This document shows positions 42,976-51,294 of a DNA stretch of 64,000 nucleotides, in pieces (positions within the stretch are counted from its first letter, which is position 1; each line of letters opens with the position of its first letter). Below the pieces are notes generated by a model. It was not told the origin of the DNA. It saw only the letters and a list, made by a program, of their open reading frames with translations, and ran no database searches. Both the position numbers and the translations under genes were made by a program. Source of the DNA: Comamonas sp. KCTC 72670 (lineage in GTDB: Bacteria > Myxococcota > Myxococcia > Myxococcales > Myxococcaceae). The stretch covers positions 703,273 to 767,272 of the forward strand of contig BNCN01000003.1 of NCBI GenBank assembly GCA_014656495.1, in the 5' to 3' direction.

Positions 42976-44251
42976 CCGCTTCCCGCTGCTGGTGGTGGGC
43001 GGACTGCTGCTCACCGTGGTGCTGGCCACCTTCCTCGTCCGGGGCGCCCGGCGGAATGAGTTCGCGGACACGCTCTCCACCTTCCGCGCGCAGGAGGACG
43101 GCGCGCGGGCCCTGCTCCTGCTGGCGCAGGAGAGCGGCCTGCCGGCGACGCGCCACCTGTCGGACCTGCGCGTCACGTCCGGCCTCGGCACGCCCGTGCT
43201 GCTGGCGGTGGAGGTCGAAGGCAGCTACGAATCCGACCCCGACCAGACGGCCCTGGCCGCCGAGCCCGACGCGGGCCTGGGCGACGAGCACGTGCCGCGC
43301 ACCGGCTTCAATGCCTTCCGCGCCGCCGCGCTGGATTCGGCTGAGACGGAGAAGCTGCTGGAGCACGTGCGCGGCGGGGGCAGCCTCGTCTACGTCCCCT
43401 GGGGCTCGCGGGAGAACCCGCTGCTGGACGCGCTGGGCGTGAAGCTCTTCAAGGCGGACACCACGCTGCCCATGCGCACGCTGGTGCCGCCGCAGCCCAC
43501 GCCCTACACGCTGGGCGTGGAGCGCGTGGAGGCGCGGGTGCAGGCCTACCTGGAGCTGCCCGAGAGCGCCATCCCCGTCCTGGAGGATGAGCGGCTGGGC
43601 ATGTTCGCCGCCGCGGTGGTGCCCTACGGTCAGGGCCGCGTGCTGGTGGTGGGCGCCCCGGAGCTGGCCATGAACCAGGCGCTGGCCCGGGCGGACAACG
43701 CGCAGTTCTGGCTGAGCGCGCTGAGCGCCCTGGGGCCCGGTCCCTATTCGTTCGACGAGTTCCACCACGGCTTCACCAACGAGCGCTCGGTGGTGGACTT
43801 CGCGCGCCGCTACGGGCTGCACTTCGCGGTGCTGCAGCTGCTGCTCGGGGTCGCGCTGTGGTCGGTGTCGCTGAAGCGCTTCGGCCGCGCGCGCCCTCCG
43901 CCTGACGCCGTGCGCGTGGGCGCCACGGACGCGCTCTTCGCCATGGGGCGGCTGTACCGCGAGGGCCGCCACCATGGCTTCGCCGCCACCCTCCTCCTGC
44001 GCGGCCTCACCCAGGAGCTGGCCCTGCACGCGGGGCTGCCCGCGCACGCCCCGGCCCCGTCCGTGACGCAGGGGCTGCGCGAGCGCGGCCGCGCGGACCT
44101 GGCCCAGGGGCTCGAGGCCCTCACCACCGAGGCGGCCTCGGTCAGCCGAGACACGGACCTCCAGCAGCTCGCCGAACGCGCGGCGCGGCTGCGCCAACGC
44201 CTTCATTCCGCCGGCGCTGCCCGGCCCAGCCCTTCTCCCGGTAAGCCATGA
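42968..44251 (+). CDS. DUF4350-domain membrane protein
   Basis: 427 residues from GTG 42968. An N-terminal membrane helix (about 6-24), then a DUF4350 domain resembling glutamine amidotransferase folds (DGARALLLLAQESGLPATR; HVRGGGSLVYVPW; VVPYGQGRVLVVGAPELAMN). A second hydrophobic helix (about 280-298) and a cytoplasmic helical tail follow. DUF4350 proteins almost always sit next to MoxR and DUF58 genes. No catalytic triad is visible. Overlaps: 8 bp upstream, 4 bp downstream. Confidence 0.85.
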   Translation: MRDRFPLLVVGGLLLTVVLATFLVRGARRNEFADTLSTFRAQEDGARALLLLAQESGLPATRHLSDLRVTSGLGTPVLLAVEVEGSYESDPDQTALAAEPDAGLGDEHVPRTGFNAFRAAALDSAETEKLLEHVRGGGSLVYVPWGSRENPLLDALGVKLFKADTTLPMRTLVPPQPTPYTLGVERVEARVQAYLELPESAIPVLEDERLGMFAAAVVPYGQGRVLVVGAPELAMNQALARADNAQFWLSALSALGPGPYSFDEFHHGFTNERSVVDFARRYGLHFAVLQLLLGVALWSVSLKRFGRARPPPDAVRVGATDALFAMGRLYREGRHHGFAATLLLRGLTQELALHAGLPAHAPAPSVTQGLRERGRADLAQGLEALTTEAASVSRDTDLQQLAERAARLRQRLHSAGAARPSPSPGKP

Positions 44252-45246
44252 ACGACACCCTGTCCGCCCCCTCCTCCACCCCGGCTGGCGCCGCCGTGCG
44301 GGCCGCCCATGCCATCCGCGAGGCCGTGCTGAGCGAGGTCCGCAAGGCCGTGGTGGGCCAGGACGAGGCCCTGGAGCTGATGCTCTGCGGACTCATCGCC
44401 GGCGGTCACATCCTGCTGGAGGGCGTGCCCGGCGTGGCCAAGACGCTGATGGCCAAGGCCCTGTCGCGCAGCATCGGCGCGGAGTTCAAGCGCATCCAGT
44501 TCACCCCGGACCTGATGCCCGCGGACATCCTGGGCACCAGCGTGTTCGACCTGAAGACGCAGGGCTTCACGCTGGTGCGCGGCCCCATCTTCACGGACCT
44601 GCTGCTGACGGACGAAATCAACCGCGCGCCCGCCAAGACGCAGTCCGCGCTGCTGGAGGCCATGCAGGAGCGCTCCGTCTCCATGGAGGGCCGCGTGCTG
44701 CCGCTCTCGCCGCTCTTCACGGTGTTCGCCACCCAGAACCCCGTCGAGTCCGAGGGCACCTATCCGCTGCCCGAGGCGCAGCTGGACCGCTTCCTCCTCA
44801 AAATCGAGGTGGGCTACCCGGCGCCGGAGGAGGAGGACGCGATCCTGGCCTCGGTGCACCGCGGCTTCGACGCGGGCGACCTGCAGCGCGCGGGCGTCAA
44901 CGCCGCGGTCGCGAAGGAGGGCCTGCTGGCCGCGCGGGGCGCGCTCAACGAAGTCACGGTGGAGCCGCCGGTGCTGGCCTACGTCCGCAAGCTGGTGTCG
45001 GCCACGCGCTCGTCCAGCCGCATCCGCCTGGGCGCGGGCCCGCGCGCGGGCGTGCACCTGCTGCTGGCGGCCAAGGCCCTGGCGGCGCTGCGCGGGCGCG
45101 GGTTCGTCACCCCGGATGACGTGCGCTTCCTGGCCGCGCCCGTGCTGAAGCACCGCCTGCTGCTGTCGCCGGACGCGGAGCTGGACGGGGCCACGCCGTC
45201 GGACGTGCTGCGCGAGGTGGTGCACGGCGTCGAGGTCCCCCGGTGA
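44248..45246 (+). CDS. MoxR-family AAA+ ATPase
   Basis: 332 residues. Walker A GVPGVAKT, Walker B LLTDEINRAPAKTQSALLEAMQE, sensor 1 FATQNPVESEGTYPLPEAQLDRF and the C-terminal lid are all intact. MoxR ATPases act as chaperones that mature or insert protein complexes, working with the DUF58/von Willebrand-type partner encoded next. The ATG overlaps the DUF4350 stop by 4 bp, and its own stop overlaps the DUF58 start (GTGA). Confidence 0.93.
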   Translation: MNDTLSAPSSTPAGAAVRAAHAIREAVLSEVRKAVVGQDEALELMLCGLIAGGHILLEGVPGVAKTLMAKALSRSIGAEFKRIQFTPDLMPADILGTSVFDLKTQGFTLVRGPIFTDLLLTDEINRAPAKTQSALLEAMQERSVSMEGRVLPLSPLFTVFATQNPVESEGTYPLPEAQLDRFLLKIEVGYPAPEEEDAILASVHRGFDAGDLQRAGVNAAVAKEGLLAARGALNEVTVEPPVLAYVRKLVSATRSSSRIRLGAGPRAGVHLLLAAKALAALRGRGFVTPDDVRFLAAPVLKHRLLLSPDAELDGATPSDVLREVVHGVEVPR

Positions 45247-46550
45247 TTCCCACCCCGCGCCTGTGGGTGCTGCTGGCGCTGCTCGCGCTGCCCATGATGC
45301 TGGCGGGCTTCAGCCCCGGCCTGGGCGGCGCCGTGCTCGCGCTGGACGCCCTGGTGCTGGCGCTGGCGGTGCTGGACTTCCTCTCCGCGCGGCGCGCCCG
45401 CCTGGAGGTCCACCGGGTGCTGCCCGCGCGCCTCAACGTGGGCGTGCCCAACAAGGTGGTGGTGCGGCTGATTCACCGGGGCAACGGCGCCATCCAGGTG
45501 CGCGTCCGGGACGACGTGCCGGACGGCTTCGACGCCGTTCCGGACGAGGCGCCGCTGGACTTGCCCGCGCAGAGCGAGTCGCGCTGGGTGTACCGCGTGA
45601 CGCCCGGCAAGCGCGGGCGCTTCCAATTCGGAGACCTCCACCTCCGGGTGCGCGGACCGCTGGGGCTCGTGTCGCACGAGCGGGTGTTCCCCGCCGCGCA
45701 AGGCATCGCGGTGTACCCGGACCTGCGCGGCGCCAACCGGCTGCTGCTGTCCGGCGCGGCGTTGGACCTCGTCAACCTGGGCCTGCGGCAGCTTCGGCGC
45801 GACGGGCGCGGCAGTGAGTTCGCGCGCCTGAGGGACTACGCCCAGGGCGACAGCGTGCGCGAGGTCGACTGGAAGGCCACCGCGCGGCGCGGCCGTCCGG
45901 TGACGCGCGTCCTGGAGGCGGAGCGCTCGCAGTCCATCCTCATCTGCGTGGACGCGGGCCGCTCCATGGCCGCGCAGGTGGACGGCCTCACCAAGCTGGA
46001 CCACGCGGTGAACGCGGCCCTCTTCCTGGCCTTCGTCGCCGTGCGCAACGGGGACCGCGTGGGGCTGGCCGTCTTCGCCGACGGCGTGAAGGCCTACCTG
46101 CCGCCCGCGGCCGGGCGCACGCAGTACCGGAAGATGGTGGACATGCTCTACGCCACCACGCCCAGCCTGACGTACGTGGACTACCTGGCGCTCTTCAAGG
46201 AGCTGAACCTCCGCCTCACGCGCCGCAGCCTGCTGTGCGTCTTCACCGACTTCCTGGACGAGGAGCAGGCCTCCACCATGGTGGCGCCGCTGCACCGGTT
46301 GGCGCGGCGGCACGTGCCCTTGTGCCTGTCCGTGAAGGACACCGCGCTCCAGAAGCTGCTGCGCACGCCGCCGCCCGGCCCCGAAGAGGCCTTCCAGCAC
46401 GCGGTGGCGTCGGAGCTGCTCACGGACCGCGAGGTGCTCAAGGCGCGCGTGAGTCAGGGCGGCGTGCAGATGCTCGACGTGCAGCCGGATGAGCTGAGCC
46501 TCGCGGCCGTCAACCGCTACCTGGACATCAAGGCGCGCGGCGTCCTGTAG
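45243..46550 (+). CDS. DUF58 (von Willebrand-like) membrane protein, partner of MoxR
   Basis: 435 residues from GTG 45243. Two N-terminal hydrophobic stretches anchor it. The DUF58 core is clear: RLRDYAQGDSVREVDWKATARRGRPVTR, then a vWA-like start ICVDAGRSMAAQ. The usual MIDAS DxSxS reads DAGRS, so the first Ser is Gly. A vWA-like second half follows. It is the last gene of the zinc finger-DUF4129-DUF4350-MoxR-DUF58 run, and its end overlaps the opposite pyrophosphatase gene by 23 bp. Confidence 0.9.
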   Translation: MIPTPRLWVLLALLALPMMLAGFSPGLGGAVLALDALVLALAVLDFLSARRARLEVHRVLPARLNVGVPNKVVVRLIHRGNGAIQVRVRDDVPDGFDAVPDEAPLDLPAQSESRWVYRVTPGKRGRFQFGDLHLRVRGPLGLVSHERVFPAAQGIAVYPDLRGANRLLLSGAALDLVNLGLRQLRRDGRGSEFARLRDYAQGDSVREVDWKATARRGRPVTRVLEAERSQSILICVDAGRSMAAQVDGLTKLDHAVNAALFLAFVAVRNGDRVGLAVFADGVKAYLPPAAGRTQYRKMVDMLYATTPSLTYVDYLALFKELNLRLTRRSLLCVFTDFLDEEQASTMVAPLHRLARRHVPLCLSVKDTALQKLLRTPPPGPEEAFQHAVASELLTDREVLKARVSQGGVQMLDVQPDELSLAAVNRYLDIKARGVL

Positions 46551-47022
46551 CGCCCGCGCCCGTGTCCTCGCCGAGCGTCACCACCACCGGCGCGGGGAGC
46601 GGCAACCACCCCGCGAAGCGCGTGTCCGGCGCGTTGCCTCGCACGCGGTGCAGCGCCTGTTTGAAGAGCGCGTAGACGCGGAAGAAGCGCTCCAGCCCGG
46701 CGCGCTCCGCGTTCGTCAGCGGCGCGGCGGAGCACACCACCTTCGGGTCCCCGCGCCCGGCGTCGACGAAGCCGATGACGCCCACCACCGGCACCTTCAG
46801 GCGTTGCCCCAGCGCGAGCCGGGGCCCGAGCACCACGGCGTCCAGCGGGTCCCCTTCATCCGACGTGAGGCCCGGGATGCTGCCGTAGTTGTAGGGGCAC
46901 GGCAGCGGCGAGATGAAGTCCACCGCGCCGTCCGCGCGGCGCTTCACGAAGGAGAAGCGCGGGCACTCGATGAGGACCTCCGGCGCGTCGGGCAGCGGAG
47001 GCAGCCAGAGCCGCTCATCCAT
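46528..47022 (-). CDS. Divergent inorganic pyrophosphatase (family I)
   Basis: 164 residues. The order of motifs fits soluble family I PPase: LIECPRFSFVKRR, CPYNYGSIP, EGDPLDAVVLG and VDAGRGDPKVV. The signature DGDPLDV here begins with Glu instead of Asp, and the substrate-loop Lys/Glu pattern is weaker, so activity is likely but not certain. PPases split pyrophosphate and pull biosynthesis forward. It lies downstream of the SpoIIM-like gene (8-bp overlap) and converges on the DUF58 gene with a 23-bp tail overlap. Confidence 0.8.
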   Translation of the reverse strand: MDERLWLPPLPDAPEVLIECPRFSFVKRRADGAVDFISPLPCPYNYGSIPGLTSDEGDPLDAVVLGPRLALGQRLKVPVVGVIGFVDAGRGDPKVVCSAAPLTNAERAGLERFFRVYALFKQALHRVRGNAPDTRFAGWLPLPAPVVVTLGEDTGAGATGRRAP

Positions 47023-48037
47023 GGGCCTTCACTCCGGGGGCGCCGTCCCCCCGCGCCTCGCGGCCTCCGCGGAGCCAGTCCGACAACAGGTACGCATAGA
47101 CGCCCGAGCCCACCACCAGCGCGAACGTCACCTTGAAGGCCACCGACAGCTTGGGCGGATGCACCTGGGACACCGTGCCTTCGATGAAGCCCGCGAGCAC
47201 GAAGAGCGTGAGCGTGCCGAAGAGCAGCTTCACCGCCGTCACCGCCTCGCGCCGCACCGCCATGCCCCGAGGCAACCCGCGCGGCGCCACCATGCCCCGC
47301 GCAATCACCAACCCCGCGGCGCCCGCGATGCAGATGGCGGTGATTTCCGGGATGCCGTGCGGGAGAATCCACGCCCAGAACCAGCCCGCCATGCCCTTGG
47401 CCGCGTACACCTGCGCGAGCGCGCCCAGGAACAGGCCGTTGACGAAGAGCATCAACGCCGTGCCCACGCCCATCGTGATGCCCAGCGCGAAGGCCAGGAA
47501 GGCCACCTGGATGTTGTGGGTGAAGAGGAAGGTGGTGAACTGGGCCTGGTCCTGCGCCGACATCCCCGTCCCCGCCGCTTCGTCCGCGGCGCGTTTGACG
47601 GGGTCCAGGTTCAGGTGCTCGGCCGGCACCAGGTAGAGCGCCGCGTCGGGGTCCACCATCATCCCCACGTAGCCGAAGCCCACGCCGGCCAGCAGCATCA
47701 GCAGCGACGCCACGTACATGCGCCACTCGCTGCGCATGAGCGCGGGGAAGCCGCGCGCCACGAAGCCCCACACCTCCGAGAAGCGCGGGCGGCGGCCCGG
47801 ATACGTCAGCGCGTAGGCCCGTCCCACCAGGTCGTTGAGGTAGGCATTCACGTCCGCGGAGCCGCTGCGCGCGCGCACCCACAACAAGTCACTGGAAACG
47901 GCGCGGTACAGGCGCCCCAACGTCCGGGCGTCCTCCAGGCTCAACGCGCGCAGGCCTTGCAGCTCGGAGCGGTCCAGCAGCGACTCCAGCTGCTCCCAGC
48001 GCGGCCTGCGGGACTCGATGAACTCCGCCATCTCCAT
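47015..48037 (-). CDS. SpoIIM-like (stage II sporulation protein M family) membrane protein
   Basis: 340 residues from ATG 48037; GTG 48046 is a possible longer start. The first 105 residues are cytoplasmic and helical (RWEQLESLLDR, RAYALTYPG). About five membrane helices follow, with the family motif HNIQVAFLAFALGITMGVGTALMLF (split) and ILPHGIPEITAICIAGAAGL. In Bacillus SpoIIM is part of a peptidoglycan-remodelling complex during engulfment; in non-endospore formers this family clusters with RDD, MoxR and DUF58 genes. Here MoxR/DUF58 are next door on the other strand and RDD is at 56.4 kb. Its role here is not known. Confidence 0.88.
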   Translation of the reverse strand: MEMAEFIESRRPRWEQLESLLDRSELQGLRALSLEDARTLGRLYRAVSSDLLWVRARSGSADVNAYLNDLVGRAYALTYPGRRPRFSEVWGFVARGFPALMRSEWRMYVASLLMLLAGVGFGYVGMMVDPDAALYLVPAEHLNLDPVKRAADEAAGTGMSAQDQAQFTTFLFTHNIQVAFLAFALGITMGVGTALMLFVNGLFLGALAQVYAAKGMAGWFWAWILPHGIPEITAICIAGAAGLVIARGMVAPRGLPRGMAVRREAVTAVKLLFGTLTLFVLAGFIEGTVSQVHPPKLSVAFKVTFALVVGSGVYAYLLSDWLRGGREARGDGAPGVKAHG

Positions 48038-48110
48038 GACGGACACTCTAGCCCAGTGACGCGGCGGGCCACCCTGCCCTCGGCGAGGGCTTTGTGGGAA
48101 AACTCGGCCC

Positions 48111-49634
48111 ATGACGTGTCGGATGGCGTTGCTGGGATGGCTGCTCGCCCTGCTGTCGGGATGCACGGGCGCGCGCGCCCTGTGCCCCCTGGAGGGAGGC
48201 CGCCCCTGGGTCGAGGTGCGCAGCCCGCACTTCACCGTCCGCACCAACCTGGACACGCCGACGGCCGAGTCCGCGGCCCAGGAGCTGGAGCTGCTGCGGC
48301 AGGGTTTGCTCCAGGCCTGGGGCGGCAGCTTCGACCCGCCGGGCACGGTGGACATCATCCTCCTCCACAACCGGAGCGCCCTGGCGGAGTTCACCAGCAT
48401 CCCCATTGAAGGCTTCTCCACGCGCACCGAGGACGGCCCCCTGCTCGTGCTGGCCGGGCACGCCTACGCCCTCACCGAGGCGACGGCGGACATCACCACC
48501 CAGGCCCACGAGCTGACGCACTACCTGTCCGAGCTCGCGCTCGTCCGGCAGCCCCGGTGGTTGTCGGAGGGACTGGCGGGCTACCTGGAGACCATCGCCC
48601 TGCGGCCCGAGCGGCGCGCGGTCATCCTCGGACGGCTGCACGACGGCTTCTATGCGCAGGTGTGGCGCCACGGCTGGCGCACGCTCGACGAGCTCTGGGA
48701 GTGGGACCGCAAGGGGGTCCTCAGCACCGCCGAGTCGCGGCAGTACTACGCGTCCTCGTGGCTGTGGGTGCACTTCTTCATCACCCGCCACAGCGCGCGC
48801 TTCGAGTCCTTCCAGAAGCGGCTCATGCGCGGCGAACACCCTCGCGAGGCCTTCGACGCGGCCTTTCAGGGCGCGAAGGACCTGGCCGGAGAGCTGAACG
48901 GCTACGTCCGCCGCCATGGCCACGTGAGCCACCGCACCACCACCGCGCCGCTGGCGCCCGTGACGTCCCCGCTCACCACGCGTCCCATGCGCGCGGCGGA
49001 GGTCCACGCCATCCGCGCGCAGCTGTTCCTGCTGACGCCGGGCGCGTTGCCCCTGGAGGCGCGGCTGCCCCACCTGGAGCGCGAGATGGCGGAGGCCACG
49101 CGCGAGGAGCCCGGCAACGTCGACGCCCTGCTGCTGCGCCTGCGCTCCACGGAGGACCCCTTCCGGGGGCTCCTGCTGGCCCGGGAGCTGGTGGCGCTGC
49201 ACCCCGTCAGCGGCCACGCGTGGATGGCGCTGGCCCAGGCGCTGGACGCCGCGGGCAACACGTCCGAGGAACAGGAGGCCGCGAGGCTGCGCGCGGTGGA
49301 GCTGCTCCCCGACAGCGTCAGCGCGCAGAACGGCCTTGCGGGTTACTACGCGCGCACGGCCCAGCCGGAGAAGGGGCTGGCCGCGGCGCAGCGGGCCCTC
49401 ACGCTGGCGCCCGGCAACGCCTCCGTGCTGGACACCTGGTCCACCATCCTCTTCCAGTTGGGACGCTGCCCGGAGGCGCTGGAGGCCCAGCACCTGGCCG
49501 TGGACATGCTGCACGAGGGCACGCCGCAGCGGCTGCGCCGGACGGTGCATGACACGCTGGCCCGCTACCGGGCCGTGTGCGGCGAAGAGGCCTCCTCGGG
49601 CGGCGACGGGCCCCCCGCGTCACAGGCGCCCTGA
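48111..49634 (+). CDS. Lipoprotein with gluzincin (MA-clan) peptidase domain and TPR repeats
   Basis: 507 residues. A signal peptide ends in a lipobox (ALLSGC). Residues about 30-270 form a peptidase MA-like domain: AHELTHYLSEL (HExxH) and WLSEGLAGYLE, which supplies the third Glu ligand of gluzincins. TPR units fill the C-terminal half (about 350-490: ALAQALDAAGNTSEEQEAA, GLAGYYARTAQPEKGLAAAQRALTLAP). A periplasmic zinc peptidase held in a membrane is predicted; substrate unknown. It is divergent from the SpoIIM-like gene. Confidence 0.85.
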   Translation: MTCRMALLGWLLALLSGCTGARALCPLEGGRPWVEVRSPHFTVRTNLDTPTAESAAQELELLRQGLLQAWGGSFDPPGTVDIILLHNRSALAEFTSIPIEGFSTRTEDGPLLVLAGHAYALTEATADITTQAHELTHYLSELALVRQPRWLSEGLAGYLETIALRPERRAVILGRLHDGFYAQVWRHGWRTLDELWEWDRKGVLSTAESRQYYASSWLWVHFFITRHSARFESFQKRLMRGEHPREAFDAAFQGAKDLAGELNGYVRRHGHVSHRTTTAPLAPVTSPLTTRPMRAAEVHAIRAQLFLLTPGALPLEARLPHLEREMAEATREEPGNVDALLLRLRSTEDPFRGLLLARELVALHPVSGHAWMALAQALDAAGNTSEEQEAARLRAVELLPDSVSAQNGLAGYYARTAQPEKGLAAAQRALTLAPGNASVLDTWSTILFQLGRCPEALEAQHLAVDMLHEGTPQRLRRTVHDTLARYRAVCGEEASSGGDGPPASQAP

Positions 49635-49647
49635 CGAAAACGGCGAA

Positions 49648-49683
49648 GCGCCGGAAGGGCCCGCGTGGGGGCTCCTCCGGCGC
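49648..49683. terminator. Hairpin between convergent genes
   Basis: GCGCCGGA (49648-49655) pairs with TCCGGCGC (49676-49683) around a 20-nt loop. On the minus strand it is followed by a short T-run (complement of GAAAAC, 49637-49642), so it best serves the nucleotidase gene but could act both ways. Confidence 0.45.
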
Positions 49684-49714
49684 CTCGGGTGCGGCGGGGT
49701 GCGTGCCGCGGGGA

Positions 49715-51250
49715 CTACTTCAGCAGCTTCTCGAGCGGCTTCTTCTCGCTGCTCTCCTTCTGCTTCGTCCACTCGACCACCGGCGTCTGCCAGGCCATGC
49801 CCGTCTCGGTGGGCTCGGGGGCCAGCTTCTCGAACTCGAAGCCGTCACCGCCGAAGTAGAGGTACTCCACCGTGGCAACCGTGTACTCCTTCTTCGGGTC
49901 CAGGGCCTTGCCCTTGGCGTCCTTGAACTTGCCCTTGCCCGCGGCCGTGAAGCCGGAGACGAGCGCGTTCGGGTTGGCCAGCTGCTTGGCCAGGTCCTCG
50001 CCCTTCAGCTTCACGACGAGGAGCGTGTTCTCGAACGGCATCACCGAGTAGATGCTGCCGCGCGTGACGGCGCCCGCCGGCAGGTCGCCGCGGATGCCGC
50101 CGCTGTTGAGGATGGCCGCGTCGGTGCCGAGCGTCTCGCGCACCGCGCCCCCGACCCACTTCGCCATCTGCGGCGACGACTGCGGGATGCCCGCCTTGGT
50201 GAAACCAATCTTCTGGCCGAGCACCTCGTCGAGCTGCGTCTTCCACTTGCCCACCAGCTGGGCCGTCTCCGCGTCCGGCGAGCCGCCCGAAACCTCGATG
50301 ACCTGGGTGTCCAGGGCCGTCAGCTTCTCACCCGCGGGCTTCGCCGGGTCGAAGGTGACGTGCGCGCGCAGGTACTTGCCGAAGCCGCGGTCCAGCGACA
50401 CGAAGCTGGTGGCGCCGTCCTTCAGCTCCACGGGCTGCGCGCAGCGGCCACCGGCCACCAGCGCCAGCTTCCACTCGGGGTGCTTCGCCACCGCGGGCTG
50501 CAGGTCGGTGACGCACTCGTCGGCGAGCACCACCACCACGTCCGCGCCGGCCTTGCGGGCCTCGGGCACGGCGGTGTTGAGCGCCTCTTCGTAGCCGGTG
50601 ACCTCGAGCCCGTCCGCGCGGCCGGGCATCGCGGTGCGGACCGTCTTCTCGGAGGCCAGGCCCACGACGCCAATCTTCAGGCCGCGGCGCTCGAAGATCT
50701 GGAACGCGGGCATGGACAGGTCGCCCGCCAGCGCCGGGTCCTTCACCTTGAGGTTGGCGGCGAGGAACGGGAAGCCGCCCGCGCCGCGGTTCTTGAGGAA
50801 GGCGTCCTTGCCGAAGGCCAGCTCGTGGTTGCCCAGCGCGGAGGCGGCGTAGCCCATGCGGCCCATGACCTCGGCGGTGGGCGTGCCCAGGAAGAAGGAG
50901 GAGAGGGCCGGGCCGTTCCAGTGGTCACCCGTGGCGAGCGCCAGCGTGCTGGAGTCGGCGCAGGTGGCCTGGCCTTCACGGATGGGGCCGGGGCAGTGCT
51001 TCTCGTCGGCCACCCAGCGGCCGAGCATCTCCGCCGCGCCGCCCTTGCCCTCCACGGGCTGGAGCTGGCCGAACGCGCCGCCCGTCACCAGCAGGGTGAC
51101 CTCGCTGGGCGGAGGGGGCGCCTTCGCCTCGGGCGCGGCGGGAGGAGTGGGATTGCTCTTCTCGCAGCCGGTAACGGCACCGAGGGCGAGAACCAGCACG
51201 CCGGACAGCGGCTGAAGGAGGGAACGAGGACGGAGAGGGTTCGTGCTCAC
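49715..51250 (-). CDS. 5'-nucleotidase-family lipoprotein with a degenerate metal site
   Basis: 511 residues. A lipobox (GAVTGC) is followed by a Pro/Ala linker, a metallophosphatase domain (about 50-290) and a 5_nucleotid_C domain (about 310-500). The C-domain keeps its substrate motifs (NSGGIRGDLPAG, PFENTLLVVKLKG, FGGDGF). The N-domain keeps GDHWNG and GNHE, but the NDxH motif reads TGGAFGQ, the loop His seen in UshA is absent (VVVLADECV) and the GGHxQ/H motif reads GGRCA. So at least five of seven UshA-type ligands are missing. It may bind nucleotides without cleaving them. Confidence 0.88.
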   Translation of the reverse strand: MSTNPLRPRSLLQPLSGVLVLALGAVTGCEKSNPTPPAAPEAKAPPPPSEVTLLVTGGAFGQLQPVEGKGGAAEMLGRWVADEKHCPGPIREGQATCADSSTLALATGDHWNGPALSSFFLGTPTAEVMGRMGYAASALGNHELAFGKDAFLKNRGAGGFPFLAANLKVKDPALAGDLSMPAFQIFERRGLKIGVVGLASEKTVRTAMPGRADGLEVTGYEEALNTAVPEARKAGADVVVVLADECVTDLQPAVAKHPEWKLALVAGGRCAQPVELKDGATSFVSLDRGFGKYLRAHVTFDPAKPAGEKLTALDTQVIEVSGGSPDAETAQLVGKWKTQLDEVLGQKIGFTKAGIPQSSPQMAKWVGGAVRETLGTDAAILNSGGIRGDLPAGAVTRGSIYSVMPFENTLLVVKLKGEDLAKQLANPNALVSGFTAAGKGKFKDAKGKALDPKKEYTVATVEYLYFGGDGFEFEKLAPEPTETGMAWQTPVVEWTKQKESSEKKPLEKLLK

Positions 51251-51294
51251 AGGTGCGCCTTTAGCACAACTCGGCTCGTGCTACGCTGAGACAC

